DNA of 11,447 nt from contig JAIRZX010000598.1 of the NCBI GenBank assembly GCA_031267005.1, positions 1 through 11,447 on the forward strand, written 5' to 3'. Source of the stretch: Deltaproteobacteria bacterium (GTDB lineage: Bacteria; Desulfobacterota; Desulfarculia; Adiutricales; Adiutricaceae). Position numbers and translations under genes: made by a program. The notes below the pieces were generated by a model, which did not search any database, was not told where the DNA came from, and worked only from the letters and a program-made list of their open reading frames with translations. How positions within the stretch are numbered: the stretch's first letter is position 1; each line of letters starts with the position of its first letter. Below, piece after piece: positions 6,996 to 11,447 of this stretch.

Positions 6996-7904
6996 TCAGG
7001 CCCTCGTCTCGGCGAGCTCGCGGGTTAAAAGCGCGTGGTGCCTCTCGAGCTCCTGGAGACGCCTGTGGGAGTCCTGGGACTCGGCTACCTTGTCGCAACC
7101 GTCCAGGCAGGCCTCTATGCCCTCGGGGAAGGCGGCGCTCAAGGGAATCTCGGGCGGGAACGGCCAGTCCGCGGACGAGACGTCCGCCTTAATCGTCAAG
7201 GCCGCCTCCTGTCCGGCCGCCACCGGGAAGGCAGGCTTCCCGTCGGGCCCCTCGAACCCGGCGTCCGGAACCGGAACCCTGACGCGGCTCTCGCCCAAGG
7301 AAATCTCGACCTGCCAGGGAACGGACCCGTCCGGGCGCCGGAGGGCTGTAACGTTCATGTCCGAACCGTTCTTAACGGTCACGGTCACCTTAGCCTCTGC
7401 AGTCTTTCCGTCCTCCCCGGCGGACGGCTCCGCTACGGCCAAGGGGACCAGTTCGACGCGTTCGAGCTGCTCGGAATAGCCGGAGTAGAAGTCGGCCGGG
7501 ACCTTGAGCTGGTCCATCTCCCGCTGGAGCTCCTGGAGGCGGCCCTCGAGGTACGTGACCTTGAGGCCGCGCCCGAGCTCTATCACCTGTCCCACCGTCA
7601 TGCCGTTCAACGCAGCGAGATCCTCCGGGCGCTTGCGGGACTGGATGACGTTGAAAAACGAATTGAGCCGGGCTATCTCGTCCGAACTCAAGACGCTCAT
7701 GGTGATGAGGTCGCTTCTCCCGTTCATGGCGATGAAGAAGTACTTAAGGAAGTCCTCCCTCTCCTTGCCCTGGGTGGAGTCGTACATCTGCTGGATGCTG
7801 GCCGTGAAAGCCTGGGCGTCTGCAGTGTCCAGCTTGGCGTCGCCGCAGGCGGCGAGAGACAGGGCTAACGCCAGGCAGGCGGCCAATTTCAGAGCCGTCT
7901 TCAT
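6996..7904 (-). CDS. Putative outer-membrane lipoprotein, DUF6694-like N-terminal region
   Basis: The 302-residue product begins with a classic lipoprotein signal: Lys2 and Lys6, a hydrophobic stretch, and lipobox L-A-A-C with lipidated Cys20. Gly follows at +2, which in Gram-negatives favours export to the outer membrane. The next part (about 24-125: KLDT, then a helical region, then LNGMTVGQVIELG) resembles small lipoproteins of the DUF6694 type; this is recalled, not searched. A short coiled coil follows (LEGRLQELQREMDQLK), then a beta-rich domain with VTVTVKNGSD that looks like an immunoglobulin-type sandwich, a Cys266-x3-Cys270 pair that could form a disulfide, and a C-terminal coiled coil (RRLQELERHH). 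The frame is open upstream to 8285, but the ATG at 7904 is chosen because it gives the signal peptide and has a ribosome binding site. It converges on topA. Function unknown. Confidence 0.9.
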   Translation of the reverse strand: MKTALKLAACLALALSLAACGDAKLDTADAQAFTASIQQMYDSTQGKEREDFLKYFFIAMNGRSDLITMSVLSSDEIARLNSFFNVIQSRKRPEDLAALNGMTVGQVIELGRGLKVTYLEGRLQELQREMDQLKVPADFYSGYSEQLERVELVPLAVAEPSAGEDGKTAEAKVTVTVKNGSDMNVTALRRPDGSVPWQVEISLGESRVRVPVPDAGFEGPDGKPAFPVAAGQEAALTIKADVSSADWPFPPEIPLSAAFPEGIEACLDGCDKVAESQDSHRRLQELERHHALLTRELAETRA

Positions 7905-7913
7905 CTGTTTGAT

Positions 7914-7919
7914 CCTCTC
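7914..7919 (-). promoter_or_regulatory. Ribosome binding site of the lipoprotein gene
   Basis: On the - strand GAGAGG lies 9 nt before the ATG at 7904. This supports the start that yields a lipoprotein signal peptide over the longer upstream reading frame. Confidence 0.75.
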
Positions 7920-8180
7920 GAGGGCGGGGAATGGCCCCGTCCCCCCGGAAGCCGGATACGCCCCTGATGCCTTAACGGGAGACGACTGGCGAAGGCTGGA
8001 GGGAAGACGCTGGATCTGGCGGGCGGGTAAGGCCTCCGGAAAACAAGGGGCTCCCCTGCCATGGGGGGGGGCCGGTTCGAAATTTGAGGGCAATGCGGCC
8101 CTGGTGCGGCGGCGTACGGGAAATCCGAGGGCGAGCGGCCAACGCGGCGCTTTGCCGAGTTGGCGATTCGCCCAATATTG

Positions 8181-8214
8181 AGTATAGCGGTTTTCCTTCC
8201 CTTTTTGAAGGGAA
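8181..8214 (-). promoter_or_regulatory. Possible sigma-70 promoter for the lipoprotein, overlapping an inverted repeat
   Basis: On the - strand, TTCAAA (8209-8204, 4/6 to the -35 consensus) is followed after exactly 17 bp by TATACT (8186-8181, 5/6 to the -10 consensus). The -35 overlaps a perfect 7-bp inverted repeat, TTCCCTT (8197-8203) with AAGGGAA (8208-8214), which could be an operator. Transcription would start near 8174, leaving a leader of about 270 nt before the lipoprotein ATG. The distance and weak -35 lower confidence. Confidence 0.38.
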
Positions 8215-8426
8215 TTCGCCCTCTTCCGAAAACCTTGAGTCCACTGCGAAAACCCATCTATCCCCCACGAAGTATCCCTTCTCAAGCCAGATGGCCATCT
8301 CCGCCCCCGCCAGGTCTCGGGCTACCCCCCCCGCTAGCGGCGGCGCCCACACCTCTCGCCTGCCCGAAAATCGACTCCAGGCTGACACAGGACCGCCCCT
8401 TCTTGAACCCGCGATCTGAAATGCGG

Positions 8427-8450
8427 AATCAAAGCCATTTGCGTTTGATT
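8427..8450. other. Hairpin adjoining the TTGGC tract
   Basis: AATCAAA (8427-8433) pairs perfectly with TTTGATT (8444-8450) across a 10-nt loop. The right arm touches the pentanucleotide tract. No T-run follows, so it is not a standard terminator. Confidence 0.4.
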
Positions 8451-8484
8451 TGGCTTGGCTTGGCTTGGCTTGGCTTGGTTTGGT
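8450..8484. repeat. TTGGC pentanucleotide tandem repeat
   Basis: Five perfect TTGGC units (8450-8474) are followed by two TTGGT variants (8475-8484). The 5-bp unit is not a multiple of three, so copy-number change would shift any frame reading through it. It encodes hydrophobic LAWLG-like peptides on one strand and AKPSQ-like peptides on the other. I do not think either frame is a real gene. Confidence 0.9.
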
Positions 8485-8773
8485 TTACCGTCACTCTCTG
8501 GGTTGCCAATGCGGGCGGATGAGAGGGGGAGGTTTCCGCAGCGGAACCAAAGGTCGCCGCGAACTGGCCGAAACCCGCGTCCTTGCCGTTCTCGCGTTTA
8601 TAAGGAAGCCAGGCGGGGCTTAACGGCGCCGCCGGAATGGACGCTCGCGGCATGGACCCGTTCGATTCGGCCCGCCGCCAACGGGAAACCCGTCCTCCGG
8701 GCGCAACCGCCGTCCTCCGGCCGGGCGCCCCCGGAACCGCCGCCGGCGTCAAGGGCGCGGAACGGCGGCGGCC

Positions 8774-8831
8774 AGCAACGGCCGCTTGACCCCCTGCCGT
8801 TGCTTGACGAGGGCCCGGGCGCTCGCCCGGG
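8774..8831. other. Two adjacent perfect hairpins
   Basis: AGCAACGGC (8774-8782) pairs perfectly with GCCGTTGCT (8796-8804) over a 13-nt loop. Ten bases later CCCGGGCG (8814-8821) pairs with CGCCCGGG (8824-8831). GCTTGAC occurs twice, at 8784 and 8802, and the 10-mer CGTCCTCCGG is directly repeated just upstream at 8691 and 8711. No T-run follows. It could be a structured RNA or a protein site; hairpins also arise by chance in GC-rich DNA. Confidence 0.4.
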
Positions 8832-9319
8832 TGTCCCGGAAGCGCGGAAGTCCTCCCTGGCGGAGCCCCCGCGGCAAGCGGCCGGCCCGTCCGCCACTTC
8901 TTAAAGGAGGGTTGGGAAATCCGCCGTGCCGTTTATGAAGGACGTCTCCCCGGCCCGGACGGCCGCCGTCCCGTTTCGGGAGGCCGCCAGCCTGTCCAGG
9001 GCCTTCCGGAAGACCAAGCTTCCTTCCGGGCCCCCGGAGCCAAGCGTGGTTCAAGCGCGAAACCCCTCCTCCCCCATCCGCCCGCGCCGGGGCCCCAGAG
9101 AGTGCCGGCAAACCAAGCGCAAACGGTTTTGGCCGCGCATATCAGATTACTGGCTCGAGGAGGGTGCGTTTCTGTGTCAGGCTGGAGTCGATCTTCGGGA
9201 AGACGAGAGGGTGAGCCGCGAGCAGGGGCGGGGAACCCCGAGTCCTGATGGGGGCGAGGCGGTATTAAAGCCCGTGGAGGGATACTGCGTGGGGCAACTG
9301 GTTTTTCTCGGCGGAATCA

Positions 9320-9745
9320 ACCTTGCCCTTCCCTGCGCGGCCCTTCCCCGCACGGTTTTCCCGTGCCTTTCGCCTCTCCCCTTCTTCTTCCCTCGCGCTT
9401 TCTCTCTCAACTGACAGCCCCGGCTGAACTCCTCACCCGTTTTCGCCCTTTCGCCCCTCCCGTTAACATCGCCGCGCTCCCGCTCTCATCGCCTCCCATC
9501 ACTTCACTTCACCTCGCCTCGCCAAGCCCCGTTTTCCCACTACCTTCCCTTAAGGTTTCGCTCAAGCCCTCGGCCGGACCGCCTTCCGGCCCAACCCAGC
9601 CGTCCCGACAGCCCCCGCCCATCTCGCAGCCGTCCCCGATGCCTAAGACCTTTCCCCCCTTTGCCAGCTACACCTAACCCCCGGCCATTTCCGGCCCGCT
9701 CCGGCCTGTTCCAATCCTTATCCAGCCCGTTCCGGCTCCCTCCCG
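9320..9745. other. Pyrimidine-rich (C/T) section
   Basis: Over about 400 bp the + strand is overwhelmingly C and T, with runs such as CTCTCCCCTTCTTCTTCCC, while the - strand is purine-rich. The reading frames inside are low-complexity and unconvincing. Such asymmetry can favour R-loops or triplex structures, or can come from decayed repeats. No function is supported. Confidence 0.55.
9485..9524. repeat. Degenerate pentamer tract (CNCNT-like)
   Basis: Eight consecutive pentamers in phase read CTCAT, CGCCT, CCCAT, CACTT, CACTT, CACCT, CGCCT, CGCCA. Seven end in T and most have C at positions 1 and 3. It is the second tract with a 5-bp period in this gene-free region. Confidence 0.5.
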
Positions 9746-9754
9746 CGGAGCCGG
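9732..9754. other. Perfect 8-bp hairpin
   Basis: CCGGCTCC (9732-9739) pairs with GGAGCCGG (9747-9754) across a 7-nt pyrimidine-rich loop. It sits at the end of the pyrimidine-rich section and has no T-run after it, so it is not called as a terminator. Confidence 0.4.
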
Positions 9755-9825
9755 CCGCCCCGGACCGGTCGAGCCACGGCGGCGCAACCCCACCATCCTG
9801 GGGGGCTTTCGGAGCCTCGGGGCTG

Positions 9826-9899
9826 CACAATCATGAAAATTCGGCAGATCATCCTCGATCTTTAATAAAAAACATGTTAAGTTAGTTTAAAAATAGGTC
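9826..9899 (+). promoter_or_regulatory. AT-rich patch, probable promoter region of the downstream repeat protein
   Basis: A sharp AT-rich patch in GC-rich DNA ends about 70 nt before the ATG at 9969. It contains TTTAAT (9861-9866, 5/6 to a -10 box) and a TTTAAAAATAG stretch near 9886, but no convincing -35 at the right distance. A small inverted repeat, AGATC/GATCT (9846-9861), abuts the -10-like hexamer. Position and composition suggest a promoter; the exact boxes are not resolved. Confidence 0.35.
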
Positions 9900-9968
9900 A
9901 CCTTCCTCACACAGATCCGCAGGCGGCAGCCCGGCTTCCGGACGCTCCCCCCTGCCGCGGAAAGGCAC

Positions 9969-11447
9969 ATGACCGACGAACTGACGGCCTTCCTGAACTT
10001 CACTTTCCTTAACCGGCAAGTGACCACTAAGGTGGTGGACGACAACACTTACAGGGTCACGTCCGCCTCCCGCTGGCAACTGAACTGGGCTGATTACTCC
10101 CGCTGGCTCTCCGAAAACGGCGTCTGCACCGATCCAGAGCTCAGGCCGTCGTTGCGCCGCTACGGCGCCCCCCAGCCCACCGAGAGCCTCTACGACGACC
10201 TGACCGCCTTCCAGGCTGAGACGCGGAGGACCGCTCGCGAGATAATCGCTTCCCGCCGGGTCCCGCCGGAACTGTGGAAGCGTATCCTCCGGGAGACCGA
10301 GGGTTTCCACTCGGTCGTGGCCCCCGGCTCGAGCTTCGAAGGGGAGATAACCCCCGAAAACGTGACCCGGCTGAAACTCCGCTACACCTACGACACCCCC
10401 GCCTACCGCGGCGCCATCTTGGCGGTCATGAGGGATCTCGTCACCAGCGGCGACATCTTCCGGCTCCACGAGGACGACGAAGGTGTCTTCAGCCTCCGGG
10501 AGGGCCGCCCCGCAACCCCAGCCGACCCCGACGCCCCGCCTTCGCCCCCCAAGAAGGAGGCCATCCCCCTAAGGGAGTCGCTCTACAGGGCCTCGGGGAA
10601 GCCCTCCCCCCCCGGGCCGGACCCCCCCGCCCAACCCCAGGCCCCGCCTCTTTCGCTGCCTCCTCCCCCGCCGCCGCCGCCCGCCCCGCTGTCGCCGGTC
10701 ATCTTCTCGCTCATGAGCGAGCTTTCGGACGAAGACATCATGGCCGCCCTGGCTGGAAATCCAGACGAAAACCAGGAGCCCCTGGCGCTCACGGAGACCG
10801 TGGGCCCGGGGGCGCCTGAACAAGACGACGAGCCCCTTGCCCTGACCGAGCCCTTAGGCCCGGAAGACGGCGCGGACGGCGACGAGCCTTTGGCGCTGAC
10901 GGAGGCCGTAGGCCCGGAAAGCCTCGAGGACTGCCTGGCTGAGGAGCCGTTGGGCCTCGCTTCCCAACTGCCGCAGCAGGGCGGGCTTTTCCCCGTCTAC
11001 CCGCTGGAAGAGCCCGAAGGGGAGCCTCCAGCCTCGCCCGCCCCCGTCCTTTCCAAGGACAAGCCCGCAAGCCTCGCCGTCCAGCCCCTGTTTGAGGCTG
11101 GCCACTCACCGCTCGCGCCGGAAGCTGCGGCCGGGGCGGAACGGGAATCCAAAGAGGTCTCCCTTGCCAAGGGGCTTTCTTACGAAGGCGAGCCCTTAGC
11201 CTTGACAGACGAGCTCCCGGCCGAAGGCCGCGTTGCCTCCCCGGCCCCGCAACTGGCGCCTGGCGAAGAGCCCATGGCCTTGACAGACGAGCTCCCGGCC
11301 GAAGGCCGCGCTGCCTCCCCGGCCCCGCAACTGGCGCCTGGCGAAGAGCCCCTGGCCTTGACAGACGAGCTCCCGGCCGAAGGCCGCGCTGCCTCGCCGT
11401 CCCCGAACCAGGCGGCTGGCGAAGATCCCCTGGCCTTGACAGACGAG
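9969..11447 (+). CDS. Repeat-rich protein, 5' part (no stop codon in window)
   Basis: The frame is open for 493 codons from the ATG at 9969 to the last base, with no stop. An in-frame TAG at 9894 and the lack of an earlier ATG fix the start. A weak GGAAAGG lies 3 nt before it. I do not recognise the protein. Residues 1-177 look globular and mixed alpha/beta. They end in a segment (RGAILAVMRDLVTSGDIF, then EGVFSLREG) with the look of a winged-helix wing, which is inference. Residues about 178-245 form a proline-rich linker with a run of eight prolines. A short acidic helix follows (SELSDEDIMAALAG). The rest is acidic, low-complexity and repetitive: three 18-residue and at least three 26-residue repeats sharing EPLALT[DE]. 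There is no signal peptide or membrane segment, so it is probably cytoplasmic. The repeats may be binding motifs for a partner. Confidence 0.85.
   Translation, partial: MTDELTAFLNFTFLNRQVTTKVVDDNTYRVTSASRWQLNWADYSRWLSENGVCTDPELRPSLRRYGAPQPTESLYDDLTAFQAETRRTAREIIASRRVPPELWKRILRETEGFHSVVAPGSSFEGEITPENVTRLKLRYTYDTPAYRGAILAVMRDLVTSGDIFRLHEDDEGVFSLREGRPATPADPDAPPSPPKKEAIPLRESLYRASGKPSPPGPDPPAQPQAPPLSLPPPPPPPPAPLSPVIFSLMSELSDEDIMAALAGNPDENQEPLALTETVGPGAPEQDDEPLALTEPLGPEDGADGDEPLALTEAVGPESLEDCLAEEPLGLASQLPQQGGLFPVYPLEEPEGEPPASPAPVLSKDKPASLAVQPLFEAGHSPLAPEAAAGAERESKEVSLAKGLSYEGEPLALTDELPAEGRVASPAPQLAPGEEPMALTDELPAEGRAASPAPQLAPGEEPLALTDELPAEGRAASPSPNQAAGEDPLALTDE
10776..10937 (+). repeat. Three 54-bp (18-residue) repeats with an EPLALTE core
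   Basis: EPLALTE is encoded at 10776, 10830 and 10884, exactly 54 nt apart, each followed by a two-residue variable step, GP and an acidic spacer. A weaker fourth copy (EEPLGLA) lies near 10941. The DNA of the copies differs mostly at third positions while the peptide core is kept. This suggests older duplications under selection for the motif. Confidence 0.8.
11190..11447 (+). repeat. 78-bp (26-residue) near-identical tandem repeats, open at the window edge
   Basis: Units begin at 11190, 11268, 11346 and 11424 (the last truncated by the window end). Each encodes EPLALTDELPAEGR followed by a Pro/Ala-rich spacer. Units 1 and 2 differ at 3 of 78 bases, and units 2 and 3 at 7. The high identity in DNA, not only protein, points to recent duplication or ongoing homogenisation. 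The total copy number is unknown. Confidence 0.93.

Larger units (their letters stand above)
7920..9968. other. About 2 kb without a convincing gene
   Basis: No reading frame here combines a plausible start, a ribosome binding site and protein-like composition. The frames present are Arg/Pro/Gly-rich and unrecognisable. What the region does contain is listed separately: the putative lipoprotein promoter, a pentanucleotide tract, several hairpins, a pyrimidine-rich section and an AT-rich patch before the next gene. I see nothing specific in 8215-8426 or in 8970-9300. The region may hold an unrecognised RNA or the decayed remains of genes. Confidence 0.6.

Noticed and set aside
7905..8285. N-terminal extension of the lipoprotein to 8285
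   Set aside because: It would bury the signal peptide and lipobox inside the protein. The ATG at 7904 has a good ribosome binding site.
8160..8522. + strand frame ending in a hydrophobic segment that could look like a membrane helix
   Set aside because: The hydrophobicity comes only from translating the TTGGC repeat (LAWLG); there is no start signal.
8650..8690. tRNA-like T-loop (GTTCGATTC) followed by a CCA at 8658-8680; also GGTTCGAAAT near 8073
   Set aside because: The T-stem pairs poorly and no matching acceptor, D or anticodon arms are found at the right distances.
8638..8790. 50-codon + strand frame beginning MDARGMDPF
   Set aside because: No ribosome binding site, and the Arg/Pro/Ala composition is typical of GC-rich non-coding DNA.
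8926..9414. 162-codon + strand frame starting GTG, with AGGAGG at 8905-8910
   Set aside because: The AGGAGG is 15 nt from the GTG and 24 nt from the next in-frame ATG, and the product is low-complexity with no recognisable fold. Its end runs into the pyrimidine-rich section.
9718..9726. DnaA-box-like TTATCCAGC
   Set aside because: A single 7/9 match with no cluster, no adjacent dnaA or dnaN, so no case for an origin.
11202..11441. TTGACA (-35 consensus) repeated every 78 bp
   Set aside because: It encodes Leu-Thr of the repeat core and has no -10-like sequence at the proper distance.

Overview
The window is very GC-rich DNA that looks like a Gram-negative bacterial chromosome or large mobile element. 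It carries a lipoprotein with a clear lipobox, and its genes use AGG and ATA codons freely despite the high GC. That codon habit is seen in some Desulfobacterota/deltaproteobacteria and a few other phyla, so the lineage guess is low-confidence inference. Only three genes are convincing: topoisomerase I (55-6306, +), a lipoprotein (6996-7904, -), and the 5' part of a repeat-rich protein (from 9969, +) that runs off the right edge.

The left half is one giant gene. A type IA topoisomerase core of about 640 residues, with TOPRIM motif and catalytic Tyr287, is followed by 24 consecutive four-cysteine zinc ribbons, giving 2083 residues. All 24 ribbons keep all four cysteines. They alternate between two subtypes (A and B), so the array behaves as about 12 AB units of roughly 350 nt. 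The catalytic core also holds an insertion of about 84 residues rich in Pro, Gly and Ala. This enlarged topoisomerase is the most unusual object in the window.

Between the convergent topoisomerase and lipoprotein genes (6307-6995) there are three successive terminator-like hairpins, the last usable in both directions. Next to them is an AT-rich island with four degenerate copies of a roughly 30-bp repeat. The lipoprotein has a good ribosome binding site and a possible promoter about 270 nt upstream that overlaps an inverted repeat.

From 7905 to 9968 I find no convincing gene. This stretch holds a TTGGC pentanucleotide tract, several perfect hairpins, a long pyrimidine-rich section with a second degenerate pentamer tract, and an AT-rich patch just before the third gene.

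The third gene encodes an unrecognised N-terminal domain with a possible winged-helix end, a proline-rich linker, and two repeat families (18 and 26 residues) sharing the core EPLALT[DE]. The 26-residue (78-bp) copies are nearly identical in DNA and continue past the window edge. Nothing in the sequence shows that the three genes work together. What the two + strand genes share is heavy internal tandem-repeat expansion.
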